Below are positions 1 to 8,500 of a stretch of 16,229 nt of DNA, piece by piece (position 1 is the first letter of the stretch; the number at the start of each line of letters is the position of its first letter). Source of the stretch: an uncultured Lentisphaeria bacterium (GTDB taxonomy: Bacteria > Verrucomicrobiota > Lentisphaeria > Victivallales > UBA1829); NCBI GenBank assembly GCA_905197955.1, contig CAJKAR010000059.1, positions 1 to 16,229 of the forward strand. Direction: 5' to 3'. Position numbers and translations under genes: made by a program. Under the pieces are notes generated by a model that saw only the letters and a program-made list of their open reading frames with translations, searched no databases and was not told where the DNA came from.

Positions 1-82
1 CCGCAACGGTTATAATTTATCGAAAACTTGCTGTTATTTAGGGATAGGTTCTTAGCTATATTACGAAATGAAAGGAATTCTT

Positions 83-376
83 ATGCTGAAATTTGATAAG
101 AACTGCTGTCGTCATGAAGCGGATGTCTTCAAGGCGCTTGGACATCCGACGCGACTCTGGATCGTAAAACAGCTTGCGGATGGACAGGAACACTGCGTCT
201 GCGAATTCGTCGAAGCGGTTGGTATCCGGTTTGCTACCATGAGTCAGCATCTGGCCATTCTGAAAAATGCCGGAATCGTCGTGGATGACAAGCGGGGAAA
301 ACAGGTCTTTTACCGGCTTTCCTGTCCGTGCATTCTGCCGGTTCTTCAGTGTCTGGGGGAGAAGCTGGGAAAGTGA
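83..376 (+). CDS. arsR: ArsR-family metalloid-responsive repressor
   Basis: A 97-residue winged-helix repressor of the ArsR/SmtB family, expected to bind the promoter of the operon it heads and to release it when As(III) or Sb(III) binds. The early part carries the typical LGHPTRLWIV stretch (19-28). The recognition region is about 49-66, with MSQHLAILKNAGIV. A CVC pair (C38, C40) sits just before it, where classical ArsR proteins carry the metalloid-binding ELCVCDL motif. Further cysteines at 8-9, 81, 83 and 90 could complete a trithiolate site. I place the start at the ATG at 83, not the in-frame ATG at 68, because AAAGGA (71-76) lies 6 nt before 83 and would be inside the longer form. A TATAAT at 11-16 could be a -10 box, but its -35 would be outside the window. 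The first permease follows after 54 bp. Confidence 0.92.
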   Translation: MLKFDKNCCRHEADVFKALGHPTRLWIVKQLADGQEHCVCEFVEAVGIRFATMSQHLAILKNAGIVVDDKRGKQVFYRLSCPCILPVLQCLGEKLGK

Positions 377-430
377 TTTTTTTTAACTTAATATTTCGTC
401 TTTTAACTAAATAAATAAGGAAGTTGCAGC

Positions 431-1726
431 ATGTGGAAAACTCAATGGAAATGGCTGATTGCTCTTGCAGGAGGATTTCTTTTCTGTTACTATTTACCGG
501 TGGGGACGGAGCGATTCAACCATGCGGTGATTGAATCGCTGGAACTGGTGAAATGGTATGCAAGGGAACATGTTCTGCTGTGTCTGGTTCCGGCGTTTTT
601 CATTGCGGGAGCCATTGGCGTGTTTGTGAGCCGGGGGGCGGTTATGCGGTATCTGGGGCCGAAGGCGGAAAAGTGGATTGCTTATCTGGTGGCTTCGGTT
701 TCCGGTTCCATTCTGGCGGTCTGTTCGTGTACGATTCTCCCGTTGTTTGCTGGAATTTATAAAATGGGAGCGGGACTGGGACCGGCATCGGCGTTCCTCT
801 ATTCCGGACCGGCCATCAACATCATGGCGATTGTGCTGACTGCACGGGTGCTGGGGATGGAAATCGGAATTGCAAGGGCTGTCGGAGCGATCGGTCTTTC
901 GATCGTGATCGGCATTTGCATGCATCTGATCTTCCGCAGGGAAGAACAGGAAAAAGCGCGCATGGCTGCGGAACTTGTGGAGATGGAATCCGGACGTCCG
1001 CTTTGGCAGAATGTCCTGTATATCGGCAGCATGATTGCGATCCTGGTGTTTGCAAACCTGGGAAAATCCGAGGATTCCGGAGCGTTGTGGAATGCTCTTT
1101 GGAGTGTCAAATGGTATATGACTTCTCTTGCCGCTCTCGTGCTTGGATTTATGCTGATCCGGTATTACGGGATGATCTGGTGGAAACTGCTTTGTGTTGC
1201 CGTTCCGGTGATTGCTCTGGCTATTCTGTTTCCTGAAATACCGTTACTGGCATTTACGGCGGGTTTTCTCGGAATCGGTTTCGTTACGAGTACGGAGAGA
1301 GAGGGGGAGCTCAGAAGCTGGTTCGAAAGCAGCTGGGATTTTGCAAAGAAGATCATGCCGCTCCTGCTGTTCGGTGTATTGATTGCCGGACTTCTGCTGG
1401 GGCGCGTCGGTCAGGAAGGGCTGATCCCATCCGAATATGTGGGAAAGCTGGTCGGCGGGAATTCCCTCCTTTCCAACTTTTTTGCGGCATTTGCCGGGGC
1501 GTTCATGTATTTTGCAACATTGACAGAGGTTCCGATTCTGGAAGGTCTGATCGGAGCAGGCATGGGGAAGGGGCCTGCTCTGGCTCTGCTGCTGGCAGGA
1601 CCGGCGCTTTCGTTGCCGAATATGCTGGTCATCAACAGCGTGATGGGGTGCCGGAAAACGGTTGTATTTGTTTCTCTGGTGATCCTGTTTTCCACGCTTC
1701 TCGGGTATCTCTACGGAAACTGGTGA
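431..1726 (+). CDS. DUF318/ArsP-type permease, long form
   Basis: A 431-residue polytopic inner-membrane protein of the PF03773 permease family (ArsP, YraQ), whose studied members export arsenic compounds. Two similar halves are visible. The first has CSC (98-100) followed by TILPLFAGIY and SGPAINI (125-131). The second has TLTEVPILEG (363-372) and GPALSLPNM (390-398). This repeat of polar or proline-bearing motifs in hydrophobic segments is typical of the family. A charged loop at about 168-192 separates the halves. The cysteine pair in the first motif is a plausible metalloid contact. AAGGAAG (417-423) lies 7 nt before the ATG. Position after arsR and before arsC supports a role in metalloid efflux. 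Whether it carries arsenite or organoarsenicals cannot be read from sequence. Confidence 0.85.
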   Translation: MWKTQWKWLIALAGGFLFCYYLPVGTERFNHAVIESLELVKWYAREHVLLCLVPAFFIAGAIGVFVSRGAVMRYLGPKAEKWIAYLVASVSGSILAVCSCTILPLFAGIYKMGAGLGPASAFLYSGPAINIMAIVLTARVLGMEIGIARAVGAIGLSIVIGICMHLIFRREEQEKARMAAELVEMESGRPLWQNVLYIGSMIAILVFANLGKSEDSGALWNALWSVKWYMTSLAALVLGFMLIRYYGMIWWKLLCVAVPVIALAILFPEIPLLAFTAGFLGIGFVTSTEREGELRSWFESSWDFAKKIMPLLLFGVLIAGLLLGRVGQEGLIPSEYVGKLVGGNSLLSNFFAAFAGAFMYFATLTEVPILEGLIGAGMGKGPALALLLAGPALSLPNMLVINSVMGCRKTVVFVSLVILFSTLLGYLYGNW

Positions 1727-1765
1727 AAATTGCGGACGATGAGGAAAAGGATGTGACAAAATAAA

Positions 1766-2671
1766 ATGAATACCTTACTGGATACCCTGGATTATTTCGG
1801 ATTTATTTTCCTGGAGCTGGTGGTGCTTTTTCTCTCGATCAGCACCGCGATTTCTCTGATTCTTCAATATGTTCCCCGGGAGAAATTCGGCAGATATCTT
1901 TCCGGTCGGAGCGGATACCTGATGGCCGCACTGCTGGGAAGCATTACTCCGTTCTGCGCCTGCTCGACCATTCCGCTGACTCTGGGATTGCTGAATGCCG
2001 GAGTCTCCATCGGTCCCATTCTGACATTTGTGCTGGTCTCTCCACTGCTTAATCCGATCATCGTCGGGATGGTCTGGACATTGATGGGGTGGAAAGCGTG
2101 TCTGATTTATTTTTCCGCCTGCTTCTTTTCGGCAATGGCGGGCGGATGGATAATGAAAGTATTTCATGCGGAACGATATGTGCGTAAATTTGCGGAATCC
2201 GGAACGGGCTGCTGTTCTGGCAGAGAAAGTTCGGAATCGGCGACTTCCGTCACGTTTCAAGAGAAATGGAAGAAAGCGTTTTTCGATGCTTACGAAGATT
2301 TGCAGAGTGTCCTGATCTATCTGATTGTCGGAACCGCAATCGGAGCGACCATCTACGGATACATTCCTCAGGAGTGGATCGTCTCTCTGGCCGGTCCGGA
2401 GAACCTGTTTGCAATTCCTGTTGCCGCGCTGGTCGGGGTGCCGCTGTACATCCGGGCGGAAAGTGCAATTCCGATCGGGCTGGCGCTGGTGCAGAAGGGG
2501 ATGAGTCTTGGTGCAGTAATCGCTCTGATTATCGGCGGAGCTGGCATGGCGATTCCGGAAATGTCGATGCTGCTAAGCATCTTCAAAGCACGAATTGTCG
2601 CGGCGATTGTCGCCTTGATTTTTGCTACCGCCGTGATCGGCGGATATCTGTTTGAGTTTCTTTTACGCTGA
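1766..2671 (+). CDS. DUF318/ArsP-type permease, second copy
   Basis: A 301-residue membrane protein of the same PF03773 permease family as its upstream neighbour, but of a clearly different subtype and shorter. Family motifs are TPFCACSTIPL (61-71), SPLLNP (92-97), VPLYIRAESAIPI (225-237) and GGAGMAIPEMSML (257-269). The two halves are joined by a hydrophilic loop at about 133-178 that contains a GCC (148-150), a possible cytosolic metal contact. The gap to the first permease is 39 bp. GAGGAAAAGG at 1741-1750 is 15 nt from the ATG, longer than usual, but an in-frame TGA at 1754 rules out any earlier start. It may be a second exporter with another substrate, or the two permeases may work together; sequence alone does not decide. 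Confidence 0.85.
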   Translation: MNTLLDTLDYFGFIFLELVVLFLSISTAISLILQYVPREKFGRYLSGRSGYLMAALLGSITPFCACSTIPLTLGLLNAGVSIGPILTFVLVSPLLNPIIVGMVWTLMGWKACLIYFSACFFSAMAGGWIMKVFHAERYVRKFAESGTGCCSGRESSESATSVTFQEKWKKAFFDAYEDLQSVLIYLIVGTAIGATIYGYIPQEWIVSLAGPENLFAIPVAALVGVPLYIRAESAIPIGLALVQKGMSLGAVIALIIGGAGMAIPEMSMLLSIFKARIVAAIVALIFATAVIGGYLFEFLLR

Positions 2672-2704
2672 TTCGATTCACATAAATTTAAGGAGCAAGA
2701 AAAA

Positions 2705-3241
2705 ATGATGAAAATTCAGATTCTCGGTTCAGGCTGCGACAAGTGCAGAAAACTTGCCGCCAATGCGAAACTTGCGGCGGAACAACTCAATCTCTCCTGC
2801 GAGATTGAAAAGGTGGAAGACATCAATCAGATCACTGCTTTCGGCGTAATGATGACTCCGGCACTGGTCGTGAATGGAAAAGTCGTCAGTTCCGGCAAGG
2901 TGCTGACATCCGATGAAATTGCAGCCGTTCTGTCTGCACCCGTATGTGACTGCAACGGTCAATGCGCTTCTGCCGAAGCGAAAAAAACGGAATCCCCCGT
3001 CCTCTGCTGTTGCGGAAAACCGGCGGAATCCCCCGTCCCCTGCTGTTGCGGTTCGCATTCAGAAAAGCAGTCCGCTTCCTGCTGCTGCGGAGACGGCAAA
3101 AAAAGGATTATGACCATTCTCCTGCTTCTTTTTGTCGTGGCAAGCATTATTTTTATGGTCATCAGGAAGATTGCGGATCACGTTTCATCCAAATCTTCAT
3201 CCGTTGGCATAGAACAGGTCAATCCTGCCGATCGAAAATGA
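2705..3241 (+). CDS. Thioredoxin-fold protein with CCCG repeats and membrane anchor
   Basis: A 178-residue protein in three parts. Residues 2-78 are a small thioredoxin/glutaredoxin-like domain of the TM0996/MTH895 type (Thioredoxin_3), with the redox motif GCDKC (C11, C14) and the cis-proline TP at 51-52. Residues 79-132 are cysteine-rich: C81, C83, C87, then CCCG at 101-104, 113-116 and 126-129. Residues 135-153 are a hydrophobic helix, followed by a short polar tail. Stand-alone members of the family are about 75-80 residues and often sit beside arsenic permeases, so the tail is an addition. The single helix and lack of an N-terminal signal suggest the redox domain and cysteines face the cytoplasm. 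TAAGGAG (2689-2695) lies 9 nt before the first ATG. It may reduce ArsC or pass metalloid to the permeases; both are inferences. Confidence 0.8.
   Translation: MMKIQILGSGCDKCRKLAANAKLAAEQLNLSCEIEKVEDINQITAFGVMMTPALVVNGKVVSSGKVLTSDEIAAVLSAPVCDCNGQCASAEAKKTESPVLCCCGKPAESPVPCCCGSHSEKQSASCCCGDGKKRIMTILLLLFVVASIIFMVIRKIADHVSSKSSSVGIEQVNPADRK
2988..3051 (+). repeat. 28-bp tandem repeat encoding CCCG units
   Basis: Two 28-bp copies (2988-3015 and 3024-3051) start 36 bp apart and differ at one base (T3003 against C3039). Each encodes ESPV-x-CCCG, so one unit is 12 codons. A third, diverged unit ends at the CCCG encoded near 3080-3091. Near-identity at DNA level indicates a recent in-frame duplication inside the thioredoxin-like gene. 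Confidence 0.85.
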
Positions 3242-3250
3242 AAAGATTAT

Positions 3251-3266
3251 GGGGCGTCATTGCCCC
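3251..3266 (+). promoter_or_regulatory. Short GC-rich hairpin between trx-like gene and arsC
   Basis: GGGGC (3251-3255) pairs with GCCCC (3262-3266), and a G-T wobble can shorten the loop to 4 nt. It lies just after the stop of the thioredoxin-like gene and is followed by only a weak T stretch. It could lower or stabilise the downstream arsC message. It is not a convincing full terminator. Confidence 0.35.
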
Positions 3267-3313
3267 TGTCTGCTTTTATTGAAACAGATGCGGAGAGTAT
3301 CAGGAATTTTTCT

Positions 3314-3751
3314 ATGGTAAAAATATTATTTCTCTGTACCGGCAACAGCTGCCGCAGTCAGATGGCGGAAGGGTGGGCGCATGCCTTGAAAAGCAATGAG
3401 GTGGAAGCGTATTCCGCCGGAATCGAAAAACACGGCTTGAATCCTTATGCTGTAAAGGTGATGGCCGAGGCCGGAGTGGATATTTCCTCTCAGAAATCAA
3501 AATTGATCTCGGAGCTGCCGACTTTGGAGTTCGATTATGTGATAACCGTTTGCGACAATGCGTATGAAAGTTGTCCTCTCTTTCCCTGCGGAACGCGCAT
3601 TGTTCATGTCGGATTTGATGATCCGCCCCGACTTGCCGAAGCATGTCAATCGGAAGAGGAAAAACTGGCTTGTTTCCGGATGGTCCGGGATAAAATTCGG
3701 AGATTCGTTGAGAAATTGCCGCAGCAGCTTGCTTCTTTTCGGGAACTTTGA
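3314..3751 (+). CDS. arsC: Arsenate reductase, thioredoxin-coupled low-MW phosphatase type
   Basis: A 145-residue cytoplasmic enzyme that reduces arsenate to arsenite, built on the low-molecular-weight tyrosine phosphatase fold. The P-loop is CTGNSCR (C8 to R14). The resolving cysteines are C80 and C87 in VITVCDNAYESCP, and the general acid lies in FDDPP (101-105). The spacings C8-C80 and C8-C87 (72 and 79) equal those of the staphylococcal pI258 triad C10/C82/C89, which identifies the thioredoxin-dependent class. I start at the ATG at 3314 because CAGGAA (3301-3306) lies 7 nt before it and the P-loop then falls at the usual place. An in-frame TTG at 3260 would add 18 unlikely residues. It is the last gene of the operon. 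The upstream thioredoxin-like protein is a possible electron donor. Confidence 0.93.
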   Translation: MVKILFLCTGNSCRSQMAEGWAHALKSNEVEAYSAGIEKHGLNPYAVKVMAEAGVDISSQKSKLISELPTLEFDYVITVCDNAYESCPLFPCGTRIVHVGFDDPPRLAEACQSEEEKLACFRMVRDKIRRFVEKLPQQLASFREL

Positions 3752-3776
3752 TTACCGTTTCCGGAGCTGTTGTAAT

Positions 3777-3835
3777 AAAACGGGATCTGGAACAGAATGA
3801 TTTCATTCTCTTCAAAATCCCGTTTTTTGTTTTTG
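3777..3835 (+). terminator. Intrinsic terminator of the ars operon
   Basis: AAAACGGGAT (3777-3786) pairs perfectly with ATCCCGTTTT (3817-3826). Inside lies a second stem, GAATGA (3795-3800) with TCATTC (3803-3808). The T-rich run TTTTTTGTTTTT (3823-3834) follows. It begins 25 bp after the arsC stop. The A run on the left arm could also serve transcription from the other strand. Confidence 0.88.
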
Positions 3836-4092
3836 CCGATTCTGGTGAACTCCGAATCCGGTTGAAGACGTACAGTAATATCAAGCTTTGGGTGAACGGA
3901 ACAAAAGTAGTGCATTCCCATGAGCATACGTTCAGTCAGGATCCTGCGTCCCCGATTCTGCCTCCGACCCGTCTGCAAACTTTGGAATGCTCCGTTTTTC
4001 TGCGGAAAGGCAGCAATCGCATTTTAATCAAAAATGACGTTGATTACGGTGACATGATGTTTGAATTTGTCATCGACCGCATCGGACAATAA
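3829..4092 (+). pseudogene. 3' remnant of a beta-sandwich domain protein gene
   Basis: An open frame ending at TAA 4090 encodes about 87 residues with the look of a C-terminal galactose-binding or jelly-roll domain: ELRIRLKTYSNIKLWVNGTK, then LECSVFLRKGSNRILIKND, then MMFEFVIDR. The pattern of arginine-rich strand, WVNG turn and LRKGSNRILIKN strand is common at the ends of large secreted or carbohydrate-active proteins in planctomycete and lentisphaeran genomes; this is recognition from memory. The same frame is open back to 3748, but that part lies inside the ars terminator and reads as nonsense, and no ribosome binding site or signal peptide is present. I therefore call it a truncated gene end. 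The original product is unknown. Confidence 0.6.
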
Positions 4093-4132
4093 CAGCTGTT
4101 CAGGGGGGCTGCAGCTTGTTCGGATTGATCCG

Positions 4133-5170
4133 TCAGGAAATTCGGTGCACGAGTTCTTCGTTTACCAGTTCCACTTCCAGTTTTTCCAGATGCGGATGCG
4201 GTTCGTTCGGATGCTCCACACGGTGAATCAGTGAACAGCTGGTACTGTGTATCCGCTTTCAGCAGGGAACTGTTCTACGGTAAGGAATGGGGACAAACGC
4301 TGAATTTCAGGAATATTACCGAATCCTGCAATAGGAATTTTCCTCCGAGATCAATTCCGAATTCCCGTCCTGTGCGCATCATCCATAGTGCTGTGGGATC
4401 GCTCCAGCAGGCCATTGCGGCAAAATCGGGATACTGTTTCAAGATTTTCCGGCGAAGGGGCCTAGCTGAATGGAGAGTTTCCGAATCTCCGTGAAAAAGG
4501 CGGTTGTCGATATCAGTACGCCTCCGGTTCTCATTGTTTCAACGAATGCGGTTCTACGGGGTGCTTCGATCCGGTTGTCTACCAGAACGAACGGGCGACG
4601 ATATTTCTGTGACCGGCGTTCAACAGGGCTTCCGCGACGCATCATCCTCCGTCATAGGCATTACAGCGCACCTGATACAGTTCTTCATGCTCATAATGAA
4701 AGGTATCAATGTTAGTTATCGGAATCGAGGTGTGCAGCCTGTCGATCGAAGTTGTCAGATTACCGGAAAAACGTGCGTTTTCCTGCCTCTGGAGAAGTTC
4801 GGTTACATTGTTTTCCATGGAAACGGAACCACCATGTAATTGTAAAGTTCCGCCGCCCGGACCGCTCTCGAAAGGATTTTCATGTAGAACGGACAGGTCA
4901 GATGCGCAAAAATAATAGCAATGTATCCCTGCGGATACGGCCTCTGTACGCGGATATAAGTTTCGTTTCTGCGTGCTCCCGGACGGAGAAGATATCCCTC
5001 GTTGACCAGAATGTTCAGCGCCTTGTTGACCGTGATCGTGGTGGCATGATAGAGCTCCGAAGGTTCGATTTCCGAAGGAATTCTTTTTCCCGCCTCATAT
5101 CTGCCGGAACGAATCGCACCCGCAGGACATTGGCCATCTTCGATTTTTTATACATATTCCGAGCTTTCAT
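4133..5170 (-). pseudogene. Broken GntR/LacI-type one-component regulator
   Basis: The minus strand still holds a whole regulator in scattered frames. ATG 5170 follows AGGAAAAAGA and gives MKARNMYKKSKMANVLR. A one-base loss near 5119 shifts to AIRSGRYEAGKRIPSEIEPS and ITVNKALNILVNEGYLLRPG, a GntR winged helix, then YIAIIFAHLTCPFYMKIL, the start of a LacI-like sensor. A shift near 4820 leads to ENNVTELLQRQE and NAYDGG, then an in-frame TGA (4644-4642) followed by AEALLNAGHRNIVA. A shift near 4590 gives FVLVDNRIEAPRRTAFVETM. A shift near 4460 gives ILKQYPDFAAMACWSDPTAL. A shift near 4345 gives KIPIAGFGNIPEIQRLSPFL. A shift near 4235 gives LEKLEVELVNEELVHRIS and TGA at 4135. Total span is about 346 codons, near the 352 of the intact regulator at 13848. 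It cannot give a full product. Confidence 0.88.
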
Positions 5171-5537
5171 TCTTTTTCCTGAAATATATTTCCGCAGAAA
5201 ATGAATTCAAGAGCCGGAGTTTTAAAAAGCCTTCTGTTCGTTCAAAATCCTATTAATTCCCTGGAACAATCGCACAAAGGGGGAGAGCCGCTTCATTCCC
5301 TGATTTTTCATTTATTATAAAATACAAAGCTGCATTTTATTCAGAAAACTTTTTTGAGAAGTTGCCTCTGTTCTATGCAGGAAATCCAAACGCGTTTTTT
5401 TTTATTGACCAGCAAAGATTTCCTGTCCGTCCTGGTGCGATTGAATGTCTGATTTTTCGGAAACTCCGTAGATGGAAAATGCAGACCATAACTCAGAAAC
5501 AAAAAAACTGGCATTGGGTGGATTCGTTTTTCTTCCG
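5171..5537. other. AT-rich intergenic spacer
   Basis: No gene is seen here. On the minus strand, a TATAAT (5319-5314) inside a 7-bp inverted repeat (ATAAAAT 5317-5323, ATTTTAT 5334-5340) may be the former promoter of the broken regulator, but no good -35 box accompanies it. An inverted repeat CAGGAAATC/GATTTCCTG (5378-5386 and 5417-5425) has a 30-nt loop. Downstream of the hydrolase stop the minus strand has a T7 run (complement of 5500-5506) but no stem, so I could not locate the operon terminator. Confidence 0.5.
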
Positions 5538-8500
5538 TCAGGGCTTTCTGTCTTTTTCCGTTTTTAGTTGAAGTAGTTCAAAAGCAAGCACGTTGTTCCA
5601 GCAGGTGCTGCGTGCCAGCGACAATCCCTGGTTCGGTTTCGGCACATTTCCATGATCCATTACCGTAAAGTTGAAGCCGAGAAGCTGATTTTCCCGGAGT
5701 CGTTTTTTCATAGGAATCTCCAACTCGACAAGATATCCCTCATTTGTCCGGCGGGAGACTGCCTTGATTTTTTCAAAATCAAAGAAGGATACCGCGCTTT
5801 TCGCCGGCAAACCGTTCCGCTCAAACGACGGCTTTTCCGGAAAGGCCGGATTGACGGAAATCCGGATCGCATCCTCCGGATAAAGCGGAGAGAAGGGATC
5901 TTTTCCCGGAGAAAAGTCCAGATACACCTCCACGCCGTCGCCGAGAGATACTTCCTCTCCCTTTTTCGCAGGAACGTAAGTGGAATCTATGACCTCCGCC
6001 GCCAGCTGAATCCGGTCCGGAAGCCAGGATGCGTAAAGTTTTACGGAGAGCGGAGAGGTTTGTCCCCGTCCGGTCCGAATGAATTCCCTGTTCCAGAGTG
6101 TGCTGTATTCCTCCTTGCCGATCACACCGTCTGCAACCGCCGGCTTGCGGGCGGAATCGAGACGGAACAGCTTTTTGTTCAATGCCGCATGCTGACGGCT
6201 GTTGTTTCCATAAAAATCCGCTTCGATGGAGAGAGTTCCTGTGGCGGATTCTTTCAACGGAAAGCGGAGATGTTTCTTTTCGCCGGGAGAAAGGTTTTTC
6301 AGGGATCCCGTCCGCTTGTCGGAAAGAGTGATTTTAAGCTTTTCGATTTTTTCGGTCCCGGTATTCTGTGCGGTTGCTTCCAGGAGAAGCTTTCCTCTGC
6401 TATCCGCGACTACGGAAAGCGCACTGCGGAAACTCTCCAGAACAGATTTGGATTTTTTCAGTTCTTCCCGGAACTGTTCCGGAGAGAGCGCTGATTTCAG
6501 ATAGATTGGTGCAGCGCCAAGAGGATACTCTCCGTTTTTCCCCTGGAGAGGATTCCCGGTGAAGTCCAGAACTTCCGTGATGGCGGCACTCTTCGGGAAA
6601 CGGATCTTTCCCTGAGGTTTATTTTCCAGAATCGGTTCCCAGCATGCGGCAATGGCTTTGCCGTCGAAATCGCGGAAGACATAAAGATGAGTCGTTCCGC
6701 CAAGAGGAACTCTTCCGAGAAAACGGCTTCCGTCAAACAGACGGTAGAAGGTGGAGAGCGGAGCCACTCCTGCACGCGGCGTTCCGTCGATATTCATAAG
6801 ATCCAGCGTATGATAGCTGATCCCGGCCGCAAACAGAAACATGAAGTGAAAGTGCCGTTCGACACCCATTGCCATCCGGAGAATGTTCCAGCGGATCATC
6901 CGGGCTGCTGCAACTTGTTCGGTATACCACGGTAATCGGGTTTCCGCGGGAGAGTTCATCCATTCCGCGACCGTGTTGAAAATCGCTCCGCTTTCGGTAT
7001 CCCAGATTCGGTTGTTGCGATATTCTCTTTTGAATTTTTCAATCTGAAGACGGCGCATTTCGGCAAAGCTCATATTCTGATTGGTCAGAAGTAGTTCGAC
7101 ACTGTCGCGCATGATGGACGAAAGACTGTGTGCATGACCGGGGGAATAACAGTGGATCCCCATGATGTCATTATACTTGTTCAGTCCGAGTTTCAAGGCG
7201 CGGGTGATCCATGTGTTGTCTTTTCCTGAGAGCAGAGGAAGAACCATGGCAGGATATCCCGGACCTTGAACGAGCACTTCCGGAGCTTCTTTTTTAAAGG
7301 TCTGATAGACCGCCTCGGCAATCTTGAGGTACTCTTCGGGAGGATAGCCATTGGTTTCGTTCATCAGATTGATGCTGTCGAGTTTTCCGCGATAGCGACG
7401 GGCAAAATCGGCGGTAAACTTGGCAACATCCTCCGCTCTGGCCGTATAATGGAATCCGCCCTGGAGCACTTCTTTGACGGTGACTCCGGAATTGCTCCAC
7501 GGCTGAGCGTCGTGGCTGAGAAACTCTGCCAGAATCCCGAATCGGTGCCGTTTCAGGGCTATCAGATATTCATCCCACTTCCATTCATACGTCCCCCGGA
7601 CCGGCTCCGTATTGCGCCAGTTGCCGATTCCCATGATGCGGATCCACTTGTAGCCGATCAGACGGATCGCATCGAGCGTCTCATCCAGAGAGGCTCCCAT
7701 CAGGGCAAGATCGGCGGCGGTGCTGCCTCTCCGTCCGCTGTTGTCGATGCCGCCGAGGATCCCGCACCAGGATTTTTCATAAGGCAGTTCCCGGGGGGAT
7801 GCGAGAACCGCATAGGTCGTGATGTTTTTCGCTCTCTCTTTCCGTGAGGAATCGAGCAATCGGATTTCCGCTCGGAAATAGCCGGTGCGTCCGGTCGGAA
7901 CCTCTCTGCTCCAGCGGAGCGCCCGGCCCGCTTTCAGTGAAATAGGACAACTCTCCTGTAAAAGAATCTTTCCGAACAGATCGCTGATCCGGAGTTCCGC
8001 GGATCCTTTCAGGTCTTTTTCGTAAGAGACTGCCGCAATTTGAGCTGTATGCTTTTCGTTCAGAGGGAAAAGTTTGTACGGCTCGGGGAAAAAAATGCCC
8101 GCCTCGTATTCGGCGGCGGGACGGAAGGGGGTGGTGTGACTGCCCGCTTCCAGCATGATGGCGTCAAGCCAGATGGTCGATCCGTCCAGAGGAGAGGTAA
8201 TGCGAATCTCATTCCAGCCGGGCCGAATATACCAGCGGTTCGGTTTGACTGGACGGCTGGTGAATCGCTGCCATTGTTCTGTCAGTTTGAAACTCCCGAT
8301 CCCCTTGTAGGGAAACGCCGCGGAAATGATGGTCGGACGATCCGCTTTTGCCATGAAGGAGAAAACATACTCCTTCTGATTGTCGAGCCTCAGGGGGAGG
8401 GAGGTGATTGCCACTTTTTTTTTCAGAGAGGCTGGCATGGCGGATTTCTGAATCTTCAGGGAGGAGCTCCCGTGGCCCGATGTCGAAGTATCGAGTGACA

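Noticed and set aside
2988..3091. Repeats considered as a CRISPR-like array
   Set aside because: The period is 36 bp with 8-bp gaps, far too short for spacers, and the units are in frame and encode CCCG blocks.
3260..3313. TTG start 18 codons upstream of arsC
   Set aside because: It lies in the GGGGC hairpin, has no suitable ribosome binding site, and would push the P-loop away from the N-terminus where this family always has it.
4091..4118. AACAGCTG...CAGCTTGTT hairpin between the two pseudogenes as a terminator
   Set aside because: The stem needs a bulge and has no T tract on either strand; at most a relic.
4439..4645. 68-codon minus-strand frame as an independent small gene
   Set aside because: It reads FVLVDNRIEAPRRTAFVETM, which is one piece of the broken LacI-type sensor, not a gene of its own.
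4752..5204. 150-codon plus-strand frame upstream of the spacer
   Set aside because: It is antisense to the broken regulator, whose winged-helix pieces are clearly readable on the minus strand.
5378..5425. CAGGAAATC/GATTTCCTG inverted repeat as terminator of the hydrolase operon
   Set aside because: The loop is 30 nt, the stem is only 9 bp, and no T run follows on the minus strand.
5652..6494. 280-codon open frame on the plus strand inside the hydrolase gene
   Set aside because: It is antisense to the hydrolase frame, has no ribosome binding site or family features, and its residues are the usual Arg/Phe-rich shadow composition.
7266..7847. 193-codon plus-strand frame inside the hydrolase gene
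   Set aside because: Antisense shadow; the opposite strand here encodes the TIM barrel with its catalytic NE motif.
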